From Mesotaenium endlicherianum (Eukaryota > Streptophyta > Zygnematophyceae > Zygnematales > Mesotaeniaceae), in NCBI GenBank assembly GCA_009602735.1, contig WELA01005344.1:643506-666171 (forward strand): a stretch of 22,666 bases of DNA, written 5' to 3'. The position numbers and the translations under genes were made by a program. Below are positions 9,616 through 18,328 of the stretch, one piece after another. The first letter of the stretch is position 1, and each line of letters opens with the position of its first letter. The notes beneath the pieces were generated by a model. It had not been told where the DNA came from, did no database searches, and saw only the letters and a program-made list of their open reading frames with translations.

Positions 9616-10526
9616 GCTACTATGCACTGGCTGAAGACGGGAATTCACTTGGAACGACTATCAGTGAAGGAGAAGGACCAGGTAAACCATCGAGCTAAAA
9701 GGTTTTGCTGGAAACGCAACAACCTCTTCAAAATTGAAGGTACTGGTCAGCAGAAGTTAGTACCAGAACCCATCAGGAGACGAGCTCTTGTGCAGGAAAT
9801 GCACGAGAACACTGGACACTATGGTGTCAAGAAGACGTATGGTCTTTTGGAACTGTCTTACTGGTGGAGGGGCATGAAGCAGCAGTGTGAAGATGTGATC
9901 AAGACTTGCCAAAGCTGCGATCGCGTCAAGGCTGGTTTTACCTTGCAACATCCACACTTGCAACCTTTGCCGATCATGGGCCTAGGCTACCGCTGGAGCT
10001 GCGATCTCGCACATTTAGCAAGCAGGCTGCCTTGGCAAATTACTCGCCATATCAGATACTGTTTGGAAGAAGTCCAGTAGTACCCAGCAGCATCAAGCAG
10101 GAGATTGAACAGGTGAAAGACCTGGACAGTCCTGAGGAATTGCTAAAGGTGATGGTACGCCGTAAGGCGTTATTTGAGCGCATGATGCCGGCCGCACTGG
10201 ACAATCTGAAAATTGCACAGAAAAGAGATACACAGCGTTACGCCAGAACGCGAGACGGGAGTTACCGCCTACAGATGACGCAGATTCAAGAAGGAGAATT
10301 TGTCTACCGCAAGCGCCAGACCAAGACCACCATCGACACCAGCTCAGGTGCAGTGATCTTACGCGTGAAACATGCGTTTGACAATGGTGTGTTAGAACTG
10401 GACGGTTCTGATGGTAAAACCATGAGAGACCACGTGCAGAATTGCTCGCTATGCCATTTGCCGAATATTGATCCTACGGTTAGGGTTGTGCCCGAGGAAT
10501 TGGTCCCAGCCACGCCTAGTGCCAGC

Positions 10527-10646
10527 TGCAGAGTGCTGGATGATCAGGAAGCAATGGTAACTTGCGTTAATTGTGGTGCCCGTTGGCACACCTTCTGGAA
10601 TGGCGAGGAAGAGATTATGGCAGGACAATGGGAATGTCCTGACTGC
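10527..10646 (+). other. PHD-like zinc motif at the integrase C-terminus
   Basis: Cysteines at 10527, 10563 and 10572, His at 10587 and cysteines at 10635 and 10644 give C-x11-C-x2-C-x4-H followed by W-x-C-P-x-C (CVNCGARWH ... QWECPDC). The spacing and the Trp before the last CxxC resemble the second half of a PHD finger. The Cys expected after His reads Trp, and the first CxxC is incomplete. A further CxxC (CSLC, 10443-10454) precedes it. PHD fingers read histone tails; in a retroelement integrase such a module could guide insertion, as chromodomains do. This is inference from pattern only. Confidence 0.45.
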
Positions 10647-10651
10647 CTTCC

Positions 10652-10656
10652 TAAAC
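10652..10656. repeat. Target site duplication TAAAC (left)
   Basis: TAAAC directly precedes the left chromovirus LTR and is repeated at 16800-16804 right after the right LTR. A 5-bp duplication is standard for Ty3/gypsy integrases and fixes the element ends. Confidence 0.95.
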
Positions 10657-10997
10657 TGTAAGGTCATAGGTTTATGAAGTGCATTTTTGAGTATCATGAA
10701 AGTATGTTTTGATTGAATAGTAGTGTAGAGTGCATTTTTGTGGTCATTTTGATATAAAGTTCATCGAATTTGGTCAAGTATTGAGAGAGTTATGAATTTC
10801 CGAAGTTTAATTAGTTTTGAGGTCGGTTGACGACTGTCCTTAATTCGCGGTGAGCGCGACCGTCGGATTGACCGACAGCGTCGAGCGATCTGGCCCGTTA
10901 GAATGAACTCGAACCTTCACGTAAGTTCGGCTGACGCGGAGTGCCGACTAGGTCGATTTACCTAGAAGTTTCGGTTTAGCCTAGCGCGTCTAAGATA

Positions 10998-11010
10998 GAA
11001 TATTCTAGTA
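10998..11010 (+). promoter_or_regulatory. Heat-shock-element-like site 1 (5' LTR)
   Basis: GAATATTCTAGTA has two good units of nGAAnnTTCn and a damaged third. The same site in the 3' LTR (16397-16409) reads GAATATTCTAGAA, a perfect three-unit HSE. Confidence 0.5.
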
Positions 11011-11079
11011 ATGTCGATGCATGTATGTGGACGTCAATTCGGCCCGACACGTCAGATTAGACTGATCTGGCTTACTCAC

Positions 11080-11092
11080 GAATATTCTGGAA
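11080..11092 (+). promoter_or_regulatory. Heat-shock-element-like site 2 (5' LTR)
   Basis: GAATATTCTGGAA is a perfect GAAnnTTCnnGAA trimer, 70 bp upstream of the TATA box. It is kept unchanged in the 3' LTR at 16479-16491. HSE trimers bind heat-shock factors; the function here is inferred. Confidence 0.6.
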
Positions 11093-11161
11093 GGGACGAT
11101 TTGACGAACACTTAGGAAAATCCGTAGCTTCCTCCTAGGGAGGAGCACTTAGGCAGAAAAT

Positions 11162-11169
11162 TATAAATA
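11162..11169 (+). promoter_or_regulatory. TATA box of the chromovirus LTR
   Basis: TATAAATA at 505 bp into the LTR, repeated in the 3' LTR, with the HSE trimer just upstream. It is the most likely core promoter of the element. Confidence 0.75.
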
Positions 11170-11402
11170 GGCATAACTTCTTTGTTTCTTATCAGTTTTC
11201 ACTTCTGTAAATTTCTACGGGTTTGTAATGACAAGGCCTTTCATCCTACATCATTTGTGAGCAGTTTCCTGCTACTCAAAATGTTGAGTAATTTTCCTAA
11301 GCTTTGTTAGTGATATGCCGCTGCACTCTCTAGTATGATGGCAACTAGTTCCTTTCCTCGTGAGTCACTACGCTTCCACTAGGGCACTCTGCCCCTTTCA
11401 TC

Positions 11403-11414
11403 TGGTATCGGAGC
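11403..11414 (+). other. Primer binding site (initiator Met tRNA)
   Basis: TGGTATCGGAGC starts 2 nt after the 5' LTR. It matches the common plant retrotransposon PBS TGGTATCAGAGC, complementary to the 3' end of initiator tRNA-Met, with one difference. This primes minus-strand cDNA. Confidence 0.9.
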
Positions 11415-11437
11415 AGGGCTAGTTTGCATATTATATT

Positions 11438-12469
11438 ATGGAGTCGCAGCCGGCAGCTGGAGGAGGCGAACATGTCGAGCATGTTGAGCGCGCGGGGCAG
11501 CAGGCAGCACCAACAATGACCAGAGAGCAACAAGAGATGCAGGCGATGCTAAGGCAAATGGCAAATGCAATTGGAGGAGAAGTCTACACCCAGTTTCAAC
11601 AAAATATGCGCGCGGAGGTGGAGAGAATGGTGCGAGTTGTTATGGGGAACGCCGCTTCGACGAGTTCGGCACCTGCACCTGTTGTACCACCGATTCATGT
11701 TAACCCAGTGGTGCAACCAGTTATTCCACCCGCATCAGGAGTGCGTGCGCCTAAGCCTGAAGTTTATACTGGAGAGCGTGGATCGCCGCCTGTTCATCAA
11801 TGGATTTTTGGAGTGAAGAAGTTTATGGAGTATTCTGCGCTCACGCCCGACAGGCAAGTCGCCTTTGTCATAACTTTGCTGCAGAAGAGTGCTGGAGCTT
11901 GGTATGAACGAGAAGAGCAGCTGTCTGGAGTTCCTGCTACTGTTGATCAGCTATTTGAAGGCTTGAAGAGGCAATTTCAACCTATTGCACCCGAGGCTAC
12001 CGCTCGAGATCTATTGGTGCGCCTTCGTCAACGAGGAAGCGTTCAAGAGTATGTATCGCGCTTCAACGAGCTGGTGCTTCAATGTCCATCCATGCACGAG
12101 TCGGAGATGATGGACAAGTTCAAGAGGGGACTCAAGCCAACTGTGGCCAAGGAAGTGGCGCTCAAGGACCCTACCAGTCTTGGAGAAATGATGGCATTGG
12201 CAACAAGGGTCGACGCTGTGGAGTATAGTCAGAGGCAGTGGGGCAGCCACAACTTTGGAGGATATCGACACTTTGGATCTCAAGCGCCAAGCACGAGTGT
12301 TCAAGGTCCAGTACCCATGGAGTTGGGACTTGTGCAGTACCAGCGCAGGCAGCAGAATTTCAAGCCGAGAGGACCGTGCTATAGTTGCGGCAAGCTTGGA
12401 CATCTGGCTCGAGACTGTCATGTGAAGGCGAAGCAACCTCAACAGCAGGAAAAAGGAGGACGCCAGTAA
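11438..12469 (+). CDS. gag: Chromovirus Gag
   Basis: A 343-residue Gag, starting at the first ATG after the PBS. The N-terminal third is Gln/Pro/Ala-rich. Residues about 100-260 form the retrotransposon capsid fold ([20 protein letters not shown], then [11 protein letters not shown] and [20 protein letters not shown]). One CX2CX4HX4C zinc knuckle, [14 protein letters not shown], lies at residues 314-327 for RNA binding. The frame has no internal damage. It overlaps the pol frame by 85 nt, with pol in the -1 frame. A run of five A (12450-12454) lies in the overlap, although no textbook slippery heptamer is present. Gag assembles the virus-like particle in which cDNA is made. Confidence 0.95.
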   Translation: MESQPAAGGGEHVEHVERAGQQAAPTMTREQQEMQAMLRQMANAIGGEVYTQFQQNMRAEVERMVRVVMGNAASTSSAPAPVVPPIHVNPVVQPVIPPASGVRAPKPEVYTGERGSPPVHQWIFGVKKFMEYSALTPDRQVAFVITLLQKSAGAWYEREEQLSGVPATVDQLFEGLKRQFQPIAPEATARDLLVRLRQRGSVQEYVSRFNELVLQCPSMHESEMMDKFKRGLKPTVAKEVALKDPTSLGEMMALATRVDAVEYSQRQWGSHNFGGYRHFGSQAPSTSVQGPVPMELGLVQYQRRQQNFKPRGPCYSCGKLGHLARDCHVKAKQPQQQEKGGRQ

Positions 12470-15400
12470 GTCGTTCTGGGGTGTCTACTGGCGTGAAGAC
12501 GAGAACTCACAAGGAGGTTATCCCCAGGAGCCTGCCGAGAAGCAAAGGACGAGACGTTGACAAGCCTATCATCGTGGAAGGAGTGGTCGACGGCAACAAG
12601 GCGAAGTGTATGGTCGACAGTGGCGCAAGTGCAAACTTTGTGCACAAGAAGCTGGTGAAAGAGTGGCGAATCCCTGTGCAGAAGCATTATGAGCCTAAGG
12701 AGGCAATTTTGGCGAATGGGCAGAGACTCAAGTGTGGTGCACCTACGGAAGCTATTCACGTGGAAGTAGCGGGGCACCGGAGTAAGGAAGTTATGGAGCA
12801 GGCAGAGTTGGGTCACCATGAGGTGATATTGGGCCGACCATGGCTGAGGAAAGCCAACCCTCAAGTGCACTGGAGCACAGGACAAGTGAAAGTCCAAGGG
12901 CGTGATGGTCGAATGGAGACAGCGAAACAGGTGGAGGTAGATACGACCACAAGTAACTGTCTTCTGTCGAGCCTGCAAGTTAAGAAGCTATGCAGGGCGA
13001 ATCAGGTGAAGGAGATGTACCTTGTTTCGGTGGCCCTGGCCAGGTCATCAGATGGAGCAAGCGTGAATCCTAACAGCCTGGGCGAATGTACATCGCCGGA
13101 GGAGCAAGTAGTGGTGTCTGATCCCCTTGCTCAGAAGGAGCAGAGCCCAACTGCTCAAGAGAAGAAGCCTGCTGAGATGCCTGCCCAAATTAAGGCGCTG
13201 TTGGAGGAGTTCAAGTGCGTATTTCCTGAGGAGCTACCTGCAGGATTACCTCCACAGAGAGCTATGGAGCACAAGATTGAGTTGGAACCAGGGAGCAAGC
13301 CACCAGTGAGACCCGCCTATCGACAATCGTTTGCGGAGTTGGATGAGTTAAAGAAGCAGCTGACAGAGTTATTGGAGAAGGGATTCATCCGACCCAGCGA
13401 GTCTCCATTTGCAGCGCCAGTCTTATTTGTGAAGAAGAAGGATGGGACTATGAGGATGTGTGTCGACTACCGGGCACTCAACAAGGTCACCATCAAGAAC
13501 AGGTACCCACTTCCACGAGTGGACGAGTTGATTGACAGGCTTGTCGGGGCGAAGTATTTCTCGAAGATCGATTTGAGGAGTGGCTATCACCAGGTACGGA
13601 TTGCGGAAGGAGACGTTCAGAAGACTGCTTTCAGAACTCGCTATGGTTTGTTCGAGTTCACAGTCATGCCTTTTGGATTGACTAATGCACCTGCTACATT
13701 CATGGGACTCATGAATAGTATCTTCAGACCCTACTTGGACCAGTTTGTGGTGGTATTTTTGGACGACATCCTGATCTATTCGAAGACCTTGGAGGAGCAT
13801 GTGGGGCATCTGAGGAAGGTGTTGGAGGTCTTGAGAGATCAAAAGCTGTATGGGAAGATGAGCAAGTGCGACTTCTGTCTCAAGGAGGTCGAGTTTCTTG
13901 GACACATAGTGGGAGCTGAAGGAGTCAAGGTGGAGCAGAAGAAGGTGCAAGCAGTCAGAGATTGGCCGGTACCTGCTGATATTCATCAACTCAGGAGTTT
14001 CCTCGGCATGGCGAATTATTATCGACGTTTCATTGAAGGATTTGCCAAGGTGTGTGCACCGCTCACGGACATGTTGAAGAAGCAGGAGAAGTGGCTATGG
14101 GGTGACAAGGAGCAGCAAGCCTTTGAGAAGATTAAGGAGCTGTTGACACAGGCACCTGTGTTGGCAATTGCCAGTCCAGAGCTTCCTTTCACCATCATCA
14201 CAGACGCGTCAAACTTTGCAGTGGGAGCCATTCTTCTCCAGGACCAGGGCAAAGGATTGCAGCCTGTGGCATATGAGAGCAGGAAGTTGAGTCCTGCGGA
14301 GCAGAACTATGCAGCACACGAGCGGGAGATGTTGGCTATTATCCAGGCTTTGAGGATTTGGCGATGTTATGTGGACGGCCGGAAGGTGTTCATCAAGACC
14401 GACCACAAGAGCTTGGAGAAGTTTATGACGCAGCCAACGTTGACACCAAGACAGGCAAGGTGGATGGAGTTTCTGCAACAGTTCGACCACAAGATTGAGT
14501 ACTTACCTGGGAAGATCAACCCTGCAGACGCTTTATCCAGGAGGTGTGACCTTGCAGCTGTCTCAGTCATCAAGGAGAATATGGACTTCAAGGAGAAGCT
14601 TCAGAGAGGTTATGAGGAGGACCCAGAGTTTGCTGATGGTGGAGCAGCTGAGTTCAACTCGAGTATGCAGAAGAAGGACGGCATATGGTATTATGGTGAT
14701 TCCAAGAGAGTGGTGGTACCTGACATCAAGGAGCTACGAGACTTACTACTTACGGAGCATCATGACTGCTTATATGCTGGACACTTTGGAAGCGAGAAGA
14801 CGGCAAGCGTGCTGAAGCGGGAATATTACTGGAGAAATATGGACAAGGACATCGAGGAGTGGATCAGGAGTTGCGATGCGTGCCAGAGAAACAAGACACC
14901 AAATCAAAAGAAGGGAGGTACATTGCGACCCCTGCCTATTCCAGAGTATCCTTGGGAGCAGATTGCTATGGACTTCATCACATCGTTACCAGTCAGTGGT
15001 CAAGGGCACGATGCAGTATGGGTAGTGTCTGACAGACTCAGCAAGATGGCTCACTTCATTCCCATGAAGGAGACTTCTACGGCAGCAGATGTGGCACGGC
15101 TATTCTTTGATCATATTTTTAGGCTACATGGGTTGCCGAAGGTGATTGTTTCAGATCGAGATCCAAGGTTTACTAGCAACTTTTGGCGGTCATTGTTTAC
15201 TTTGATGGGGACCAAGCTGAGTATGAGCACTTCCTATCACCCTCAGACAGATGGGCAGAGTGAGAGGCTCAACAGAACTCTGCAAGAGGTGCTCAGGAGT
15301 TTCACTATGGAAGACCCTTCAGAGTGGGACAAGAAGCTACCAGGGTTGGAGTTTGCCTACAACAACAGCATGCAGGGATCGACCAAGCAGTCACCATTCG

Positions 15401-16068
15401 CTATGGTTTATGGGAGAGAAGTATATCATCCAGGGAACATCTTGTTGGAGAAGGCCAAGGAGACTCAGGTTCCTACTACACAAGCTTTTATGGAGCAGAT
15501 GGCCAAGACTTGGGATATGGCGAAGACGTGTATTCGGAAGGCACAACAAGAGCAGGTCAAGCATGCTAACAAGCACAGGAGGGAAGTGACATTCCAAGTG
15601 GGCGACAAAGTACTCTTGTCCACAGAGAACCTACCTTTCACAGGCAAGAGGAAACTGCGGGCACGGTTTACAGGTCCCTTTGAAGTGCTCAAGCAGGTGA
15701 ATCTAGTGACCTACAAGTTGGAACTTCCTCCAGGATGGCGTATCCATGATGTGTTCCATGTCAGTTGTCTACGGCCATACGTTGACCCGAATGAAGGACA
15801 TCCAGGACGACTACCTACACCGCCACCACCGGTCGAGATCGATGATGTATTGGAGTATGAAGTGGAGGCGATTGTCGGCGATCGACGAGTCAAGCGAGGT
15901 CAACGAGTTGTCCAAGAGTATCTGGTCAAGTGGAAAGGCTACCATGCGGACGACAACACTTGGGAGCCAGAGGCCAACTTGACTCATTGTAAGAGTAAGT
16001 TGAGACGTTATCTGCAGAATGCGTCGAGGACGTCGCATCTTGAGAAGGGGGATGATGTAAGGTCATAG
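12385..16068 (+). CDS. pol: Chromovirus Pol: PR-RT-RNase H-IN-chromodomain
   Basis: One open frame of 1227 codons from the ATG at 12385; in life it is probably expressed as Gag-Pol by -1 frameshift. Protease: DSGA at residues 78-81. Reverse transcriptase: palm motifs [18 protein letters not shown] and [12 protein letters not shown], with active site FLDD at residues 458-461. RNase H: TDAS with Asp 607, then HEREMLA and KTDHKSL. Integrase: HHCC zinc domain, catalytic Asp 863 (AMDF), Asp 924 (VSDRDPRF) and Glu 960 (DGQSERLNR) with exact D-x35-E spacing, then the C-terminal GPFEVL...[12 protein letters not shown] region. Chromodomain: about residues 1155-1212 ([26 protein letters not shown]), with the aromatic positions present. 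All catalytic residues are kept. The stop TAG lies 13 nt inside the 3' LTR, so the coding region overlaps the polypurine tract. Confidence 0.97.
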   Translation: MRQAWTSGSRLSCEGEATSTAGKRRTPVSRSGVSTGVKTRTHKEVIPRSLPRSKGRDVDKPIIVEGVVDGNKAKCMVDSGASANFVHKKLVKEWRIPVQKHYEPKEAILANGQRLKCGAPTEAIHVEVAGHRSKEVMEQAELGHHEVILGRPWLRKANPQVHWSTGQVKVQGRDGRMETAKQVEVDTTTSNCLLSSLQVKKLCRANQVKEMYLVSVALARSSDGASVNPNSLGECTSPEEQVVVSDPLAQKEQSPTAQEKKPAEMPAQIKALLEEFKCVFPEELPAGLPPQRAMEHKIELEPGSKPPVRPAYRQSFAELDELKKQLTELLEKGFIRPSESPFAAPVLFVKKKDGTMRMCVDYRALNKVTIKNRYPLPRVDELIDRLVGAKYFSKIDLRSGYHQVRIAEGDVQKTAFRTRYGLFEFTVMPFGLTNAPATFMGLMNSIFRPYLDQFVVVFLDDILIYSKTLEEHVGHLRKVLEVLRDQKLYGKMSKCDFCLKEVEFLGHIVGAEGVKVEQKKVQAVRDWPVPADIHQLRSFLGMANYYRRFIEGFAKVCAPLTDMLKKQEKWLWGDKEQQAFEKIKELLTQAPVLAIASPELPFTIITDASNFAVGAILLQDQGKGLQPVAYESRKLSPAEQNYAAHEREMLAIIQALRIWRCYVDGRKVFIKTDHKSLEKFMTQPTLTPRQARWMEFLQQFDHKIEYLPGKINPADALSRRCDLAAVSVIKENMDFKEKLQRGYEEDPEFADGGAAEFNSSMQKKDGIWYYGDSKRVVVPDIKELRDLLLTEHHDCLYAGHFGSEKTASVLKREYYWRNMDKDIEEWIRSCDACQRNKTPNQKKGGTLRPLPIPEYPWEQIAMDFITSLPVSGQGHDAVWVVSDRLSKMAHFIPMKETSTAADVARLFFDHIFRLHGLPKVIVSDRDPRFTSNFWRSLFTLMGTKLSMSTSYHPQTDGQSERLNRTLQEVLRSFTMEDPSEWDKKLPGLEFAYNNSMQGSTKQSPFAMVYGREVYHPGNILLEKAKETQVPTTQAFMEQMAKTWDMAKTCIRKAQQEQVKHANKHRREVTFQVGDKVLLSTENLPFTGKRKLRARFTGPFEVLKQVNLVTYKLELPPGWRIHDVFHVSCLRPYVDPNEGHPGRLPTPPPPVEIDDVLEYEVEAIVGDRRVKRGQRVVQEYLVKWKGYHADDNTWEPEANLTHCKSKLRRYLQNASRTSHLEKGDDVRS
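16042..16052 (+). other. Chromovirus polypurine tract
   Basis: GAGAAGGGGGA, 3 nt before the 3' LTR, is the expected primer for plus-strand cDNA. It is also coding sequence for the last residues of Pol. Confidence 0.85.
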
Positions 16069-16799
16069 GTTTATGAAGTGCATTTTTGAGTATCATGAAA
16101 GTATGTTTTGATTGTATAGTAGTGTAGAGTGCATTTTTGTGGTCATTTTGATATAAAGTTCATCGAATTTGGTCAAGTATTGAGAGAGTTATGGATTTCC
16201 GAAGTTTAATTAGTTTTGAGGTCGGTTGACGACTGTCCTTAATTCGCGGTGAGCGCGACCGTCGGATTGACCGACAGCGTCGAGCGATCTGGCCCGTTAG
16301 AATGAACTCGAACCTTCACGTAAGTTCGGCTGACGCGGAGTGCCGACTAGGTCGATTTACCTAGAAGTTTCGGTTTAGCCTAGCGCGTCTAAGATAGAAT
16401 ATTCTAGAAATGTCGATGCATGTATATGGACGTCAATTCGGCCCGACACGTCAGATTAGACTGATCTGGCTTACTCACGAATATTCTGGAAGGGACGATT
16501 TGACGAACACTTAGGAAAATCCGTAGCTTCCTCCTAGGGAGTAGAACTTAGGCAGAAAATTATAAATAGGCATAACTTCTTTGTTTCTGATCAGTTTTCA
16601 CTTCTGTAAATTTCTACGGGTTTGTAATGACAAGGCCTTTCATCCTACATCATTTGTGAGCAGTTTCCTGCTACTCAAAATGTTGAGTAATTTTCCTAAG
16701 TTTTGTTAGTGATATGCCGCAACACTCTCTAGTATGATGGCAACTAGTTCCTTTCCTCGTGAGTCACTACGCTTCCACTAGGGCACTTTGCCCCTTTCA
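16056..16799 (+). repeat. Chromovirus 3' LTR
   Basis: 744 bp, colinear with the 5' LTR at a constant offset of 5399 and differing by about 11 substitutions. It holds a perfect HSE trimer at 16397-16409, a second at 16479-16491 and the TATA box at 16561-16568. It is followed by the TAAAC duplication at 16800-16804. Confidence 0.95.
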
Positions 16800-16804
16800 T
16801 AAAC
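16800..16804. repeat. Target site duplication TAAAC (right)
   Basis: This matches 10652-10656. Removing the insertion and one TAAAC copy keeps the reading frame of the older pol gene, which confirms the junction. Confidence 0.95.
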
Positions 16805-16830
16805 CCCCTAGCCGCAGGGCTGGAAAATAA
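16805..16830 (+). pseudogene. Severed 3' end of the DNMT-element pol
   Basis: Joined in phase to the codons before 10656, this short stretch adds about nine codons and ends at TAA 16828-16830. It is the original C-terminus of the older Pol, cut off by the chromovirus. Confidence 0.8.
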
Positions 16831-16865
16831 TAGCTTTCAGCAGAAAAGGCAGGGACGCCTCAGCT

Positions 16866-16877
16866 GAAAGGGAGGGG
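16866..16877 (+). other. Polypurine tract of the DNMT element
   Basis: GAAAGGGAGGGG directly abuts TGTAAGAGG. This fixes 16878 as the start of the 3' LTR and shows that the DNMT gene lies inside the element rather than beside it. Confidence 0.85.
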
Positions 16878-17562
16878 TGTAAGAGGAATTAAGGCAAGGC
16901 AAGTATCTTTAAATTTTCTGCTACAGCTTAAGATAAGCAGATGGTGAGGGCTGAGTAAAGTAAACAAAGCCCTGAGAGTTGGTCATGGTTGCATGGTGCA
17001 AGTTCAGGAGCCCAGGGATGGGTTAACCCTGGTAAGGCTTGTCACCGACACACGTGCAAAGATCGATCGACCATGTTTGCCCGCACGTGAGGAGGGCCAC
17101 CGACACATCGACCAGGTCGAAGGCACACGTGTCATGATTTATTGAGTTGAGGTTGCCGCACGAAACCGAGCTCCACATGTGTGAACCATCAACCTAGGAA
17201 GGCCGACTTTGCATAGACTTTACGTATCCATACGTTGACCTTTTCTCAATTTCCAAGTCACCAAAGTGTAGCGCGTCGAGTCACCTTTCGAATGGCACCG
17301 GGTTCGCGTCATTTGGTCAAGTATCGAGCGAGATATTAGCGATCTAGTCCGCGCCACCTACCGGCCCCAAGCGGATCCTCACCAAAGGGCAATTTGTGTT
17401 TCAATGTGCACAAGGGACACATTCTTGCCTATTCGTGACCCCCTAAAACCCCTAGCTTGTGCGCACAAATCCGCGAGCCCCTTAGCGTACATAAGCTTTG
17501 TATTTCCATAGTATATGTGCATCATTGAGGCTATAACTTGGTGACTGCATCACCTACTCCTA

Positions 17563-17576
17563 GAGGAAGCTTCCTC
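17563..17576. repeat. 14-bp perfect palindrome
   Basis: GAGGAAGCTTCCTC, inside the putative U3 of the solo LTR. It contains GAAGCTTC, a two-unit HSE-like core. Confidence 0.5.
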
Positions 17577-17805
17577 AATTTCCAGATCCACTTTTGAGGC
17601 GCTATCTAGGTAGAATCACCCAAGGTAAGCTCGGCCAATGAGAGACATGTAGTATATCCTACGCACCTTGCTTTGATTGGTTTGAGTTTTGCTTAGCCTA
17701 TAGGAGTGCTAGTACATGCCTTGTACACATTAGTGGACATAGGAGAGCCTCCCAGAGTGACTACATGCATTGGATCCGCCGCGTACCCCGCCGGATTTCC
17801 AGGAG

Positions 17806-17813
17806 TATAAGTA
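17806..17813 (+). promoter_or_regulatory. TATA box of the solo LTR
   Basis: TATAAGTA lies 171 bp after a CCAAT box. A 7-bp hairpin (AGATGTC/GACATCT, 17818-17840) sits about where the transcript would begin. Confidence 0.55.
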
Positions 17814-18328
17814 CTAGAGATGTCCCTAGAAGAGACATCTTTTAGAAGTCCATTATGCCAGGTGTAAGTAACAGAGATTATCAGTGAAGCTTACCCTTTT
17901 ATCTCTTGTGTTTTCGGGACCACTGAGTTACTCTCTTGTGAAGAGCAAGCCCTCCAGGCTTCCAGTCAATTGAAGAACTTCACAAGTGGTGAGCAAAGTC
18001 ACAGCTGAAGCCCTTGCCATAGGACTACTCTGAAGATCATGATGTGCTTCCAGTGATCTTTTGGGCCATACTTCATTAGTTGTTTTCCTACCAGATTACA
18101 GTCTTGAGGTGCTTACTGTGGAGAGTACACTTCTCTTAATTAAAACATTTGACACTTGACTCCCTTTTTGGCTATAAAGCCATTTGTATTATAAACTTCA
18201 TTGCAGCAAAGCCTGCTTGTCTATTGTGTGTGGCTTATGCCGACAATGCGCACTCGATCTCTTAACGCACAACACACGTGCCGAAAGGCCACGCACGTGC
18301 CGAGGGACCGACACTGTTAGGCACGACA

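Larger units (their letters stand above)
9622..10656 (+). pseudogene. Integrase remnant with deleted catalytic core
   Basis: Integrase inserts the cDNA into the genome. The N-terminal HHCC zinc domain is intact (His 9802 and 9817, Cys 9907 and 9916). The first catalytic Asp is present in YRWSCDLAH (10003-10005). The sequence then jumps, with a frame change at about 10010-10030, to the post-catalytic segment NYSPYQILFGRSPVVP. The second Asp and the Glu of D,D35E are therefore missing. The C-terminal region continues in the new frame to the PHD-like motif, and the ORF now ends in a TAA supplied by the inserted chromovirus LTR (10659-10661). The original frame resumes at 16805 and stops at 16828-16830. 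Confidence 0.85.
10657..11400 (+). repeat. Chromovirus 5' LTR
   Basis: 744 bp with TG...CA ends. The U3 part holds DRE/CRT-like RCCGAC cores (10822-10827 as GTCGGT, 10871-10876, 10943-10948), two heat-shock-element-like sites and a TATA box at 11162-11169. By spacing, transcription would start near 11190-11200. Confidence 0.95.
10657..16799 (+). mobile_element. Complete chromodomain Ty3/gypsy retrotransposon (chromovirus)
   Basis: A full-length 6.1-kb element with two 744-bp LTRs (TGTAAGG...CCTTTCA), a PBS, gag, pol with a C-terminal chromodomain, and a polypurine tract, flanked by TAAAC duplications. The LTRs differ by about 11 substitutions and no indels by hand count (near 98.5% identity). 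Both ORFs are open, so insertion is fairly recent and the element may be autonomous. It sits in the last codons of the older DNMT-element pol, in the same orientation. Confidence 0.97.
17130..18274 (+). mobile_element. Probable solo LTR of a third Ty3/gypsy family
   Basis: A 1145-bp block with TGTCATG...CAACA ends, flanked by CACG (17126-17129, 18275-18278). The flanking match can be read as up to 8 bp (CACACGTG). The copy at 19579-19880 lacks the block and shows the empty site. Inside are a CCAAT box (17635-17639), a TATA box and a hairpin just past it. It shares motifs with the chromovirus LTR (17311-17332 versus 10768-10789). There is no coding capacity or terminal inverted repeat. The alternative is that this was original LTR sequence and the other copy lost it by recombination at CACACGTG. 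Confidence 0.6.
16878..18328 (+). repeat. 3' LTR of the DNMT element (302 bp, split by an insertion)
   Basis: TGTAAGAGG...GGCACGACA with TG...CA ends. Its two parts, 16878-17129 (252 bp) and 18279-18328 (50 bp), sum to 302 bp. That is exactly the length of the uninterrupted copy at 19579-19880, from which they differ by about 8 substitutions. It contains G-boxes (CACGTG) at 17051-17056, 17084-17089 and 18294-18299, and one at the insertion point. No TATA box is seen in the 302 bp. Confidence 0.8.

Noticed and set aside
12439-12978. Long minus-strand open frames across the chromovirus gag and pol (for example 12439-12978, 13423-13989)
   Set aside because: They are mirror frames of strongly supported coding sequence, with no domains of their own.
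17130-18274. DNA transposon (hAT-like) suggested by the 8-bp CACACGTG flanks
   Set aside because: No terminal inverted repeats and no transposase; TG...CA ends and a TATA box fit a solo LTR better.
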